This document shows, in pieces, positions 1 to 11,559 of a stretch of 43,694 nt of DNA. The translations under genes were made by a program, and so were the position numbers. Under the pieces are notes generated by a model that saw only the letters and a program-made list of their open reading frames with translations, was not told the origin of the DNA and searched no databases. The stretch is from Thioalkalivibrio sp. (GTDB lineage: Bacteria > Pseudomonadota > Gammaproteobacteria > Ectothiorhodospirales > Ectothiorhodospiraceae), in the NCBI GenBank assembly GCA_011389655.1, contig JAABTX010000006.1:1-43694 (forward strand), in the 5' to 3' direction. Numbering within the stretch: position 1 is the stretch's first letter; every line of letters starts with the position of its first letter.

Positions 1-122
1 CATAGGAGGCCAAAGATAGCCCACACGCGGGGCAGGGGCAAGACGTGGGGGTCGCCTTGGGCATGCGGGCTGACCGAGCCGCTGCTCGACCCACGGGTGC
101 CCCGGCAAGGGACCACCGACCA

Positions 123-155
123 CCCCCGGGGACAGACTTGTAAATCTGTCCCCGG
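123..155. repeat. REP-like palindrome, copy 1
   Basis: This is a perfect 11-bp inverted repeat: CCGGGGACAGA at 126-136 and TCTGTCCCCGG at 145-155, separated by 8 nt. A near-identical palindrome lies at 21241-21270. Both are intergenic and both are followed by a similar CTTGC...TCTTC tail. The form resembles the REP palindromes mobilised by TnpA-REP (RAYT) transposases; no such transposase is in the window. The first ~120 bases of the window hold nothing else I can assign. Confidence 0.7.
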
Positions 156-228
156 CTTGCGTTCCCGTCTTCGGTGCTGGACCGTTTGGCTGTGCGCGTG
201 CGCAGGATTTTCACGTTAAGATTCGCCC

Positions 229-1128
229 ATGAAAGATACGATGTTCGAGAGCGACATCCCGGGCCTGCCGCTGATCCACCGCGGGAAGGTGCGGGATCTC
301 TACGCGCTGGGAGAGGATCATCTGCTGATGGTCACCACCGACCGGCTGTCGGCCTTCGACGTGGTGTTGCCGACACCGATCCCCGACAAGGGCCGGATCC
401 TCACCGCCATCACGGTCTTCTGGATGCGCAGGGTCGAACAGGTACTGGGCATTCCGAACCAGCTGACCGACATCCCGCTGTCCGAGGTGGTGCCGGATCC
501 CGGCATCCGCCAACCGCTGGAGGGGCGCAGCCTCGTGGTGAGGCGGCTGCGGGCGTTGCCGGTCGAGGCGGTGGTCAGGGGCTACCTGATCGGTTCGGGC
601 TGGAAGGACTACCAGGCGACCGGAACACTTTGCGGCATCGAACTCCCCGAAGGCCTCACCCTCGCCACCCGGCTGCCCGAGGCCCTGTTCACGCCGAGCA
701 CCAAGGCCGGCAAGGGGGAACACGATGCGAACATGGATTTCGCGGCCGTGGTCTCCCTGCTCGGTGGCAGGATGGCGGAGGCGGTGCGCGACACGGCATT
801 GAGCATTTACGCGATGGCCCGAGAGCACGCCCGGCGCCGCGGCATCCTGATCGCGGACACCAAGTTCGAGTTCGGACTCGACGCGACCGGCCGGCTGCAC
901 CTGATCGACGAGGTCCTGACGCCGGATTCCTCGCGCTTCTGGCCCGAAGAGCGCTACCGGCCGGGCATCAGCCCGGAATCCTTCGACAAGCAGTTCGTCC
1001 GGGACTACCTGGAGGGCCTCGACTGGGACAAGCAGGCGCCCGGCCCGGAGATTCCGGCGGAGATAGTGGCCCGCACCGCGGAGCGCTACCAGGAGGCACT
1101 CCGGCGCCTGACCGCGGACCCGGCATGA
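229..1128 (+). CDS. purC: Phosphoribosylaminoimidazole-succinocarboxamide synthase (SAICAR synthetase)
   Basis: PurC condenses CAIR with aspartate using ATP to give SAICAR in cytoplasmic purine synthesis. The 299-aa protein is the long form of the family (E. coli PurC is about 237 aa). It has the N-terminal HRGKVRDLY block, the VRGYLIGSGWKDY signature near residue 115 and the LIADTKFEFG signature near residue 208. The start at 229 has no strong ribosome-binding site; an in-frame ATG at 241 is the alternative, and no convincing promoter is visible just upstream. The stop overlaps the start of bioD in an ATGA junction, so the two are probably co-translated, an unusual pairing of purine and biotin genes. 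Identity is certain from the motifs; only the exact start is open. Confidence 0.95.
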   Translation: MKDTMFESDIPGLPLIHRGKVRDLYALGEDHLLMVTTDRLSAFDVVLPTPIPDKGRILTAITVFWMRRVEQVLGIPNQLTDIPLSEVVPDPGIRQPLEGRSLVVRRLRALPVEAVVRGYLIGSGWKDYQATGTLCGIELPEGLTLATRLPEALFTPSTKAGKGEHDANMDFAAVVSLLGGRMAEAVRDTALSIYAMAREHARRRGILIADTKFEFGLDATGRLHLIDEVLTPDSSRFWPEERYRPGISPESFDKQFVRDYLEGLDWDKQAPGPEIPAEIVARTAERYQEALRRLTADPA

Positions 1129-1850
1129 ACACCAGCGATGCCCCCCTGCCGCGCGCCGGCGGCCTGTTCGTGACCGCAACGGACACCGGCGTCGGCAAGA
1201 CCTTCATTGCGTGCTCGGTCGCCCGGATCTGGCGCGCCCGTGGCCTGAACGTCGCGCCACGAAAGCCGGTGGAATCCGGCTGCTCGCTGCGGGACGGACA
1301 GCGCTTCCCGGAGGATGCCGCGCTCCTAGCCGCCGCCGCCGGACTGGCTCCGGAGCGGCTGTCCGAGATCAACCGCTACCGGCTGGCCGAGCCGCTGGCA
1401 CCAGACCTCGCGGCCCGCCTGGAGGGGTCACCGCTGCACCTGGCCGATCTGGTGGCCGCGAGCGCGCGGCCGGCGGACGCGTGGCGCATCACCGAGGGTG
1501 CCGGAGGGCTGTACTCGCCGCTGTGCGAGGACGGCCTGAACGCCGATCTCGCCGAGGCGCTGGGTGACCCGGTGCTGCTGGTGGCCGAGGACCGGCTGGG
1601 CACGCTGAGCGGATGCCTGCTGGCGCTCGAGGCCCTGGACCGCCGCGGCCTGCGGGTCGTGGCCGTGGTCCTGAACCGCCGCCGCCCGGACGCGCATCCG
1701 GCGATGGACAACCGCGCGGAGCTGGCCCGCCGCAGCGGCCTGCCGATCCTCGGTCTGTCGGAGGACGCAGCTGCGGCGGCAGTGGATCAGATACTCTCGG
1801 CCTCCATCTCATCGATGGTCAGACCGCCGGAACCGGGTTCGATCGGCTGA
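1125..1850 (+). CDS. bioD: Dethiobiotin synthetase
   Basis: BioD closes the ureido ring of dethiobiotin from diaminopelargonic acid, CO2 and ATP, the penultimate step of biotin synthesis. The 241-aa product has the P-loop TDTGVGKT (residues 19-26), the KPVESG motif with the substrate lysine (K47) and the EGAGG motif. The ATG start overlaps the purC stop by four bases. No other bio genes are nearby, so bioD is detached from any bioBFHC cluster in this window. Its last 64 bases overlap, tail to tail, the end of the SYLF gene on the other strand. The C-terminal ~15 residues (SSMVRPPEPGSIG) are therefore constrained by a second gene and look unlike typical BioD. Confidence 0.93.
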   Translation: MNTSDAPLPRAGGLFVTATDTGVGKTFIACSVARIWRARGLNVAPRKPVESGCSLRDGQRFPEDAALLAAAAGLAPERLSEINRYRLAEPLAPDLAARLEGSPLHLADLVAASARPADAWRITEGAGGLYSPLCEDGLNADLAEALGDPVLLVAEDRLGTLSGCLLALEALDRRGLRVVAVVLNRRRPDAHPAMDNRAELARRSGLPILGLSEDAAAAAVDQILSASISSMVRPPEPGSIG

Positions 1851-2602
1851 ACTTCCTGCAAGGATTGGCCCTGCGCTTCCCCCTTCTGCTCCTCCGGTTC
1901 GGCTCCCTCCGGCTCGCCCGCGGACGGCAGACGGTAGGACGCAAGTTCCTCGCGCAGTGCATGGGTGCCGGGATTGTCGACCCGCCGCGCCTCGATGATT
2001 TGAACAGGGCGCAGCTCCTCGCCGTAGTAGGCCTCATTGAAGTCATCGCGGACGCGCAGTCGCGAGCCTTCGAGACTCATTCCGAGGAAGGCCCCCTGGG
2101 AGCGTGCGTAGGACACGAAGTCGGCCGTGACGGTCGCGCTGCGGCCAGCGCCCACGGGCCCCGCGGCCACCGACGCATCGCCACCGAGCCGGAAGACGTC
2201 GGCGAACATCGAGTCCACCGCGTTCCGGCTCCGCGCGATGATGATCACCTCCGCGACCTCGCCCCCGAACTGGATCCCGAGGCTCACGGAGCCGAGTGAG
2301 TAGAAGGCCACCGGGCTGTAATCCCCGCGTTCGTCGTCCCAGGCCATGAAGACCCCCAGGCCGCCGGAGCCGCCGACGAAAAAGCCGCCCCGGACCACCC
2401 GGGGAAAGATCAGCACACCGCGCGCCGACTCGAGGTCGCTCTGCAGGGCCTCGTAATCCGGGTGCCGCGCCATGTCGCGCAGGGTCTCGCGCGCATCATC
2501 GATCAGCTCCTGCGGGTCCACGTCCCGCGTGAATAACTGCGCCTGGGCCATCGCCGGGAGGACCCAGACGAACAGCAGGGACAGCAGGGCGAACTTCTTC
2601 AT
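1787..2602 (-). CDS. Secreted SYLF-domain (Ysc84-like) lipid-binding family protein
   Basis: This 271-aa protein starts at an ATG preceded by AGGAGGT with good spacing, which favours it over an upstream in-frame start. It opens with MKKFALLSLLFVWVLPAMAQAQ, a clear Sec signal peptide without a lipobox, so it should be periplasmic. The central part (about residues 60-205) carries SYLF/Ysc84 family features: ARGVLIFP, a Gly-rich FFVGGSGGLGVF stretch, PVAFYSLGSVSLGIQFGG and a TADFVSYARSQGAFLGMSLEG block. Eukaryotic SYLF proteins bind phosphoinositides; the bacterial role is not settled. The C-terminal ~50 residues are Glu/Gln/Pro-rich and probably disordered. The gene is monocistronic and convergent with bioD, overlapping it by 64 bp. 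Confidence 0.85.
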   Translation of the reverse strand: MKKFALLSLLFVWVLPAMAQAQLFTRDVDPQELIDDARETLRDMARHPDYEALQSDLESARGVLIFPRVVRGGFFVGGSGGLGVFMAWDDERGDYSPVAFYSLGSVSLGIQFGGEVAEVIIIARSRNAVDSMFADVFRLGGDASVAAGPVGAGRSATVTADFVSYARSQGAFLGMSLEGSRLRVRDDFNEAYYGEELRPVQIIEARRVDNPGTHALREELASYRLPSAGEPEGAEPEEQKGEAQGQSLQEVQPIEPGSGGLTIDEMEAESI

Positions 2603-2734
2603 CAGGAACCTCCTGGGGACTGCAAGACGGCCTCGCGGCAGGACTCCGCGGGTCATGGATCCGGGGCCCGCCGCGCGCTGAAGGCCATTCCGACGGCGCC
2701 GGGGGTATCCGGTAGGGGCATTCTGTCACAACAA

Positions 2735-2754
2735 GGGGGGGCCAATGCCCCCCC
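2735..2754 (-). terminator. G7/C7 hairpin downstream of fba, possible terminator
   Basis: Seven G and seven C residues flank CCAATG and form a 7-8 bp stem with a 4-nt loop, about 75 bases after the fba stop on the minus strand. The bases that follow on that strand are TTGTTGTG, a weak T-rich tract. The hairpin also sits upstream of the SYLF gene. Termination is an inference from structure only. Confidence 0.4.
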
Positions 2755-2828
2755 TGCGATCATCCGGTGCCCGGGCCGGGTCCTCCCTGTCCCGGCATCC
2801 GCGGCGCAAGGGCTGGTGTCACCGGCCC

Positions 2829-3893
2829 TCAGTTGACCTTCGGATCCAGCTCGCCGGCCTTGTAGCGGCTGACCATGGTCGCAAGGTCGACCGGCTTGAT
2901 CTTGGAGGCCATGCCGGCGCAGCCAAAGGCCTCGTACCGGGCCTGGCAGATGTCCTTCATCGCCTTGGTCGAGGGGATCAGGAACTTGCGCGGGTCGAAC
3001 TCCTTCGGGTTTTCCGCGAGGAACTTGCGGACCGCGCCCGTGGAGGCCATGCGCAGGTCGGTGTCGATGTTGACCTTGCGCACGCCGTGCTTGATGCCTT
3101 CCTGGATCTCCTCGACCGGCACGCCATAGGTCTCGCCCATATCGCCGCCGTAGTTGTTGATGATCTCCAGCCACTCCTGTGGCACCGAGGAGGAGCCGTG
3201 CATCACCAGGTGGGTCTCCGGGATGCGTGCATGGATCTCCTTGATGCGCTGGATCGCCAGGATGTCCCCGGTCGGCGGACGGGTGAACTTGTACGCCCCG
3301 TGCGAGGTGCCGATTGCGATCGCGAGCGCATCCACGCTGGTCTTCTTCACGAAATCGGCGGCCTCGTTCGGGTCGGTCAGCAGCTGGTCGTGCGACAGCT
3401 GGCCCTCGGCGCCGGAGCCGTCTTCCTCACCGGCCATGCCGGTCTCGAGCGAACCCAGGCAGCCCAGTTCACCCTCGACGGACACACCCACCGCGTGGGC
3501 CATTTCCGACACCTTGGCGGTCACGTCGACGTTGTAGTCGTAGGTAGCCGGGGTCTTCATGTCCGGCATCAGGGAGCCGTCCATCATCACCGAGGTGAAC
3601 CCGGACTGGATCGAGCGGAGACACACCGCGGGCTCGGAGCCATGGTCCTGGTGCAGGACCACCGGAATGTCCGGATACTGCTCCACCGCCGCGAGGATGA
3701 TGTGACGCAGGAAGGGCTCGCCGGCGTACTTGCGCGCACCCGCCGAGGCCTGGATGATCACCGGGGAATCGACCGCGGCGGCCGCCTCCATGATCGCGTG
3801 GACCTGTTCCATGTTGTTGGCGTTGTAGGCCGGCATGCCATAGCCGTGCTCGGCGGCATGGTCCAGCAGCTGGCGAAGGGAAATCAGAGCCAT
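2829..3893 (-). CDS. fba: Class II fructose-bisphosphate aldolase, Calvin-cycle subtype
   Basis: This enzyme makes or cleaves fructose-1,6-bisphosphate, and in autotrophs also sedoheptulose-1,7-bisphosphate, using zinc. The 354-aa protein matches the Calvin-cycle subtype (CbbA-like): [19 protein letters not shown] at the N-terminus, zinc ligands in LHQDHG (H81, H84), [12 protein letters not shown], and the [10 protein letters not shown] and [11 protein letters not shown] motifs. The start at 3893 is set by AGGAGGAAGAC just upstream; the open frame continues further 5' but that part is antisense to conserved pyk coding sequence. It is the last gene of the minus-strand tkt-gap-pgk-pyk-fba run, 56 bases after pyk. 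The subtype and neighbours support a role in CO2 fixation as well as gluconeogenesis. Confidence 0.95.
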   Translation of the reverse strand: MALISLRQLLDHAAEHGYGMPAYNANNMEQVHAIMEAAAAVDSPVIIQASAGARKYAGEPFLRHIILAAVEQYPDIPVVLHQDHGSEPAVCLRSIQSGFTSVMMDGSLMPDMKTPATYDYNVDVTAKVSEMAHAVGVSVEGELGCLGSLETGMAGEEDGSGAEGQLSHDQLLTDPNEAADFVKKTSVDALAIAIGTSHGAYKFTRPPTGDILAIQRIKEIHARIPETHLVMHGSSSVPQEWLEIINNYGGDMGETYGVPVEEIQEGIKHGVRKVNIDTDLRMASTGAVRKFLAENPKEFDPRKFLIPSTKAMKDICQARYEAFGCAGMASKIKPVDLATMVSRYKAGELDPKVN

Positions 3894-3949
3894 GTCTTCC
3901 TCCTTACAGGATTCGGGTGGGGTGCATCGTTGCTCTCGCGCAGATGGTA

Positions 3950-5389
3950 TCAGGGAACGGTGACGGTCTCGCCGACACGAAGAATCTTGAGGGCATTGGT
4001 GCCTCCCGGCACCCCGTCGAGATCGCCCTTGGTGATGATCACCAGTTCGCCGTCCTTCACGACCCCCTCCTCCAGGAGCAGGCGGATCGCCTCCCGGTTC
4101 GTTTCCGCGTGGGTGTCGGGAATCGTCGGCAGGACAACGGGATAAACGCCGCGGTACAGGGTCATGCGCCGACTGGTCTTTGCCTGCCGGGTCAACGCGA
4201 AGATCGGGATGCCGGAACTGATCCGGGACATCCACAGAGCGGTCGATCCGGACTCGGTCAGCGCCGCGATCGCCGCGACGTCCAGGTGGTTGGCAGTGTA
4301 CATCGTGGCCATCGCGATGGCCTCGTCGACCCGGCCGAAATAGCTGTCCATGCGGTGGGTGGACTGTCGTGCCGCGCGCTGGCGTTCCGCCGCCGCACAG
4401 ATCCGACCCATGCTGTCCACGGCCCTGTGCGGATAGCGCCCCGTGGCCGTCTCGCCAGAAAGCATCACCGCGTCAGTGCCGTCGAGTACCGCGTTCGCGA
4501 CGTCGAAGACCTCGGCCCGGGTCGGGATCGGGCTTTGTATCATCGATTCCATCATCTGGGTCGCGGTGATCACCACGCGGTTCAGCTTGCGGGCGCGGGA
4601 GATCAGGTTCTTCTGCACGGCCGGGAGCTCCGCGTCGCCAATCTCCACGCCCAGGTCACCGCGTGCGATCATGATCACGTCCGAGGCCGCCAGGATCTCG
4701 TCGGCCATTTCCAGCGCCTCTGCACGTTCCATCTTCGCGCAGATCGCGGCATCCCCGCCGGCCTCGTGCAGGAGGGAGCGCGCCAGCTGGATGTCCTCCG
4801 CGCAACGGGGAAAGGACACGGCCAGAAAGTCGACCTCGAGTTCGGCCGCCAGCCGGACATCCTCCCGATCCTTTTCGGTGATCGCCGGCGCCGACAGGCC
4901 GCCGCCCATTCGGTTGATGCCCTTGTTGTTCGACAGCATGCCCCCGACCAGCACCGTCGTCTCGATGCGCTGATCCCGGACCGCCTCGACCTTCAGCACC
5001 AGCCGGCCGTCGTCGAGCAGCAGCGTGTCCCCGGCATGTACGTCGCTGGGCAGGTCGGGATAGGTCAGGCCAACCTGGCTCCGGTCACCGGCGTCGTTCG
5101 CGAGGGTGGCGTCCAGCGCGAATGCGTCGCCCTCGTTCAGTTCGATCGGGCCTTCACGGAAGCGGGCGATGCGGATCTTCGGACCCTGGAGATCCCCGAG
5201 CACCCCGACACAGCGCCCGGACCGAACGGCGATCTCCCGTATCCGGGCGACCCGCTGGCGATGGCTCGCGGCATCCCCGTGGGAGAAGTTGATGCGGACC
5301 ACGTCCACTCCGGCCTCCACCAACCGCTCCAGGGCCCGCTCGCTGTCGGTCGCAGGCCCCAGCGTGGCCACGATCTTGGTACGTCTCAT
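3950..5389 (-). CDS. pyk: Pyruvate kinase
   Basis: Pyruvate kinase transfers phosphate from PEP to ADP. The 479-aa product has the N-terminal [12 protein letters not shown] block, the RINFSHG motif, the GDLQGPKIR loop, the active-site lysine in [12 protein letters not shown] (K219), [10 protein letters not shown] and the TATQMMESM and [10 protein letters not shown] motifs, followed by the C-terminal regulatory domain. Length is normal for bacterial PykA-type enzymes. The start at 5389 follows pgk by 32 bases and has no strong ribosome-binding site, so coupling to pgk is likely. The cluster places the PEP-to-pyruvate step beside Calvin-cycle enzymes; the reverse step, ppsA, lies at 38730-41084. 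Confidence 0.96.
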   Translation of the reverse strand: MRRTKIVATLGPATDSERALERLVEAGVDVVRINFSHGDAASHRQRVARIREIAVRSGRCVGVLGDLQGPKIRIARFREGPIELNEGDAFALDATLANDAGDRSQVGLTYPDLPSDVHAGDTLLLDDGRLVLKVEAVRDQRIETTVLVGGMLSNNKGINRMGGGLSAPAITEKDREDVRLAAELEVDFLAVSFPRCAEDIQLARSLLHEAGGDAAICAKMERAEALEMADEILAASDVIMIARGDLGVEIGDAELPAVQKNLISRARKLNRVVITATQMMESMIQSPIPTRAEVFDVANAVLDGTDAVMLSGETATGRYPHRAVDSMGRICAAAERQRAARQSTHRMDSYFGRVDEAIAMATMYTANHLDVAAIAALTESGSTALWMSRISSGIPIFALTRQAKTSRRMTLYRGVYPVVLPTIPDTHAETNREAIRLLLEEGVVKDGELVIITKGDLDGVPGGTNALKILRVGETVTVP

Positions 5390-5421
5390 GAATGCAGCGA
5401 TTCCAGGGTTGCCGTGGCCGT

Positions 5422-6600
5422 TCAGTCCCGGGCGCGCTCTTCGAGCATCGCCACCGCGGGCAGGGTCTTGCCCTCCAGAAACTCGAGGAAGGCGCCGCCT
5501 CCGGTGGAGATGTAGCTGATCCGGTCACTCAGGCCGTACTTGTCGATGGCGGCAAGGGTATCCCCTCCGCCGGCGATGGAGAAGGCGTCACTCTCGGCGA
5601 TCGCCTTGCCCAGCGCCTTCGTGCCCGCGGCGAACTGATCGAACTCGAAGACGCCGACCGGGCCGTTCCAGACGATGGTGCCCGCCTTGCGCAGCAGCTC
5701 GGCATAGGAGGAGGCGGTGTCGGGACCGACATCGAAGATCATGTCGCCCTCGGCCACTCCGGTCACCGGCTTGACCTCGGCCGGAGTGGATTCCGAGAAT
5801 TCCTGACCCACGGTCACGTCGGTCGGCACCGGGATCTCGCTCCCCTCGGCGCGAGCCGTTTCCATCAGGCGCTTCGCCTCGTCGATCAGGTCGTGCTCGC
5901 ACAGCGACTTGCCGACAGGGTGCCCCTGGGCGGCAATGAAGGTGTTGGCGATACCGCCGCCGACGATCAGCTGATCGACGACCCCGGACAGGGACTCGAG
6001 CACGGTCAGCTTGGTCGAGACCTTGGAACCGCCGACGATCGCGACCAGCGGGCGCTTCGGGTGGTCGAGCGCCTTGCCCAGCGCCTCGAGCTCGGCCGCC
6101 AGCAGAGGTCCGGCGCAGACGGTGGGCGCGAAGCGGCCGACGCCGTGGGTCGATGCCTGCGCGCGGTGCGCGGTACCGAAGGCGTCCATCACGAAGACAT
6201 CGCACAGTGCGGCGTACTTCCTTGCCAGCTCCTCGTCGTCCTTCTTCTCCCCCGGGTTGAACCGCACGTTCTCCAGCAGCACCACCTCGCCTTCGGCCAG
6301 ATCCACACCGTCGAGGTAGTCGCGTACCAGACGCACCTCGCGTCCCAGCAACTGCCCCATGTGGGCGGCAACGGGGGCCAGCGAGTCCGCCTCGGAGAAC
6401 TCGCCCTCCTGCGGGCGTCCCAGGTGCGACATCAGCATTACCTGGGCGCCCCCTTCGAGGGCCTTCTCCACGGTCGGCAGGCTGGCCCGGATGCGGGCGT
6501 CCGAGGTGACTTTGCCGTCCTTGACGGGAACGTTCAGATCCTGGCGGACCAACACGCGCTTACCGCTCAGATCGAGGTCGGTCATCTTGATCACGGACAT
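5422..6600 (-). CDS. pgk: Phosphoglycerate kinase
   Basis: Pgk interconverts 1,3-bisphosphoglycerate and 3-phosphoglycerate with ADP/ATP in glycolysis and the Calvin cycle. The 392-aa protein carries the [11 protein letters not shown] signature near residue 19, [14 protein letters not shown], the GGGIANTF motif, NGPVGVFE and the C-terminal GGGDT and [13 protein letters not shown] nucleotide-binding motifs. I chose the ATG at 6600 because AGGAGT lies 7 bases upstream and the frame above it has no gap-like or pgk-like homology; an internal ATG six codons in is the alternative. A long hairpin sits in the 155-base gap from gap, so pgk may be expressed at a level different from gap. Confidence 0.96.
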   Translation of the reverse strand: MSVIKMTDLDLSGKRVLVRQDLNVPVKDGKVTSDARIRASLPTVEKALEGGAQVMLMSHLGRPQEGEFSEADSLAPVAAHMGQLLGREVRLVRDYLDGVDLAEGEVVLLENVRFNPGEKKDDEELARKYAALCDVFVMDAFGTAHRAQASTHGVGRFAPTVCAGPLLAAELEALGKALDHPKRPLVAIVGGSKVSTKLTVLESLSGVVDQLIVGGGIANTFIAAQGHPVGKSLCEHDLIDEAKRLMETARAEGSEIPVPTDVTVGQEFSESTPAEVKPVTGVAEGDMIFDVGPDTASSYAELLRKAGTIVWNGPVGVFEFDQFAAGTKALGKAIAESDAFSIAGGGDTLAAIDKYGLSDRISYISTGGGAFLEFLEGKTLPAVAMLEERARD

Positions 6601-6701
6601 CAGACCACTCCTATGGGGACACGGGACATGAAACGGGAAAGAGGTTGGGCAAGAAGCAATGTTCCTTGCCGAGCCTCTCCTCGCACGAGGCGCGGATGCG
6701 C

Positions 6702-6736
6702 GGCGGCAGCGGCGCCACAGGGACTCCGCTGCCGCC
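6702..6736 (-). other. Strong intercistronic hairpin between gap and pgk
   Basis: GGCGGCAGCGG (6702-6712) and CCGCTGCCGCC (6726-6736) form a perfect 11-bp stem with a 13-nt loop, starting 20 bases after the gap stop on the minus strand. No T-run follows on that strand, so it is not a standard terminator. It could stabilise or mark the 3' end of a tkt-gap message. A smaller palindrome CCTCGCACGAGG lies at 6679-6690. Confidence 0.55.
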
Positions 6737-6755
6737 GGGCAGGCGGGATCGGCGC

Positions 6756-9822
<3,067 letters not shown>

Positions 9823-10142
9823 GCGGATCTCCTAGCTGAATGATCGTGTGAACGGGTCAGGACTGCGTGCCAACGATGCACGGGCGCCGGCCGCCTTCTT
9901 ATTATTGGTGTCGGCGGCATTGAAGACCGGTTTGGCCGGCCGGCGACTTTCAGCCGAATTCACCCCATTTAAAGGCGGTGCATTTTGTACAGTTTCGAGT
10001 GCCGGGGCAAGTCTGCGGCCGGGCACCCGCCGCCGCGGGTCACGGATTCCGCCGGGGCCTACTTAGAAATGTTTGTGCTCAGCGGTTACACTACCGGGCT
10101 TTCCGCCCCGGTCCACCGCCCTGAGGTTCGAGGAACAAACGC
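9823..10142. promoter_or_regulatory. Divergent tkt / metK regulatory region
   Basis: This 320-base gap between divergent tkt and metK holds no gene I can support. An AT-rich pocket at about 9953-9992, with a run ATTTAAAG and TTTTGTACAG, stands out from the GC-rich surroundings and is a good place for promoters. TTCAGCCGAA at 9949-9958 is a short inverted repeat that could be half of a LysR-type (CbbR-like) site, but this is weak. For metK, TTAGAA (10063-10068) and TACACT (10087-10092) with an 18-base spacer form a poor -35/-10 candidate. I looked for a known SAM riboswitch before metK and did not recognise one. Confidence 0.4.
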
Positions 10143-11318
10143 ATGTCCACGAGTTACCTGTTCACTTCCGAGTCCGTTTCGGAGGGACATCCCGACAAGA
10201 TGGCGGATCAGATCTCCGATGCGGTAGTGGACGCGATCGTCGCGGAGGATCCGCACGCCCGAATCGCCTGCGAGACCCTCACCAAGACCGGCATGGTGCT
10301 GCTCGCCGGAGAGATCACCACGACCGCGATCATCGATTACGAGAAGATCGTGCGCGAAACGGTCTGCGGGATCGGCTACGTCGATTCCGACGTCGGCTTC
10401 GATGGCCACACCTGTGCGGTGCTGAACGCGCTGGGAGAGCAGTCTCCGGATATCGCGATGGGGGTGGACCGCGACGTGTCGGACCGCGCGAACCAGGGCG
10501 CGGGTGACCAGGGCCTGATGTTCGGCTACGCCTCCCGCGAGACCGAGGCGCTGATGCCCGCACCGATCCACTACGCCCACCGGCTGGTGCGGCGGCAGGC
10601 CGAGGCGCGCAAGAACGGCTCGCTGGCCTGGCTGCGTCCGGACGCCAAGAGCCAGGTGACGCTGCGTTACGAAGACGGGATCCCGGCGGGCATCGACGCG
10701 GTGGTGCTGTCCACCCAGCACGATCCGGCGATCACGCAGGAGAGCCTCCGGGAGGCGGTGATGGAGGAGATCCTGAGGCCCGTGCTCCCGGCAGAGTGGC
10801 TTGCGCGGTGTGCGAAAGACCAGGTGCACATCAATCCCACCGGACAGTTCGTAATCGGCGGCCCGGTGGGTGACTGCGGCCTGACCGGCCGCAAGATCAT
10901 CGTGGATACCTACGGTGGCATGGCGCGGCACGGCGGCGGCGCCTTCTCCGGGAAGGACCCGTCGAAGGTCGACCGTTCCGCTGCCTACGCGGGCCGCTAT
11001 GTGGCGAAGAACGTCGTGGCCGCGGGACTGGCCGACAAGTGCGAGATCCAGGTCTCCTACGCGATCGGCGTCGCGCAGCCGACGTCGATCAGCGTGGACA
11101 CCTTCGGAACCGGCCGGATCGCCGACGACCGCATTGCCGCGCTGATCCGGGAACACTTCGATCTGCGCCCTTGGGGCCTGATCCAGGCACTGGACCTGCT
11201 GCGTCCGATCTACCGCCGGACGGCCGCCTACGGGCACTTCGGCCGCGAAGATATCGACCTGCCCTGGGAGCGAGCCGACCGGGCGGCGGAACTCCGCGAC
11301 GCGGCCGGACTCGGTTAG
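10143..11318 (+). CDS. metK: S-adenosylmethionine synthetase
   Basis: MetK makes S-adenosylmethionine from methionine and ATP in the cytoplasm. The 391-aa product has the N-terminal [13 protein letters not shown] motif with its catalytic His, the signature GAGDQG (residues 119-124), the Gly-rich [16 protein letters not shown] loop, and [12 protein letters not shown]. Length is normal. The ATG follows a weak GAGG. The product feeds methylation reactions whose by-product, S-adenosylhomocysteine, is handled by the next gene ahcY. The 241-base gap between metK and ahcY carries the SAH riboswitch, so ahcY can be controlled separately from metK. Confidence 0.97.
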   Translation: MSTSYLFTSESVSEGHPDKMADQISDAVVDAIVAEDPHARIACETLTKTGMVLLAGEITTTAIIDYEKIVRETVCGIGYVDSDVGFDGHTCAVLNALGEQSPDIAMGVDRDVSDRANQGAGDQGLMFGYASRETEALMPAPIHYAHRLVRRQAEARKNGSLAWLRPDAKSQVTLRYEDGIPAGIDAVVLSTQHDPAITQESLREAVMEEILRPVLPAEWLARCAKDQVHINPTGQFVIGGPVGDCGLTGRKIIVDTYGGMARHGGGAFSGKDPSKVDRSAAYAGRYVAKNVVAAGLADKCEIQVSYAIGVAQPTSISVDTFGTGRIADDRIAALIREHFDLRPWGLIQALDLLRPIYRRTAAYGHFGREDIDLPWERADRAAELRDAAGLG

Positions 11319-11388
11319 GGTGGTGCCTGGACTTCGGGGGGTTCTGCCTGTGGGCGGACCGCCGTGAATACCTCCCTGCAGGCTTGAC

Positions 11389-11406
11389 GGCGGCATCCAT
11401 GCCGCC
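11389..11406. other. Hairpin after metK
   Basis: GGCGGCA and TGCCGCC form a perfect 7-bp stem with a TCCA loop, about 70 bases after the metK stop. No T-run follows, so a role as a terminator is doubtful. Confidence 0.3.
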
Positions 11407-11464
11407 CGCCACACGCAAACGGCAGCACGGATCCAGACCCTTGATATGGGTTACAAAATTACAC

Positions 11465-11537
11465 CAGCTGAGGAGCGCTGCAGCGGCATCCCCGTCAGGC
11501 TCAGTTCGGTGTCTTCCTGATGGAACGGCGCTCGTCC
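11465..11537 (+). promoter_or_regulatory. S-adenosylhomocysteine (SAH) riboswitch
   Basis: The sequence upstream of ahcY contains the conserved core GAGGAGCGCTGC (11471-ish) and CAGGCTCAG of the SAH riboswitch family. Helix P1 is visible as GAGCGC (11473-11478) pairing with GCGCTC (11528-11533). CTGAG (11469-11473) can pair with CTCAG (11500-11504), which gives the pseudoknot expected for this class. Known family members turn expression on when SAH is bound. The element ends about 25 bases before the ahcY ATG, so it could act on transcription or on ribosome access. Class and position agree with its usual target gene, ahcY. Confidence 0.88.
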
Positions 11538-11559
11538 AGACTCACGGAGCTCTAAAACC

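Noticed and set aside
2745-4145. Long open frames antisense to fba, pyk, pgk, gap, tkt, ppsA and ahcY
   Set aside because: They are shadows caused by high GC and codon bias. Their products are rich in His, Arg, Gly and Asp, have no motifs, and the opposite strand carries full conserved enzymes.
3894-4235. A longer N-terminus for the fructose-bisphosphate aldolase
   Set aside because: The open frame extends upstream, but it would overlap conserved pyk sequence, and a strong ribosome-binding site marks the ATG at 3893.
9960-10142. A SAM riboswitch before metK
   Set aside because: I could not find a conserved SAM-I, SAM-II or SAM-IV core; only an ordinary leader with a weak promoter candidate is visible.
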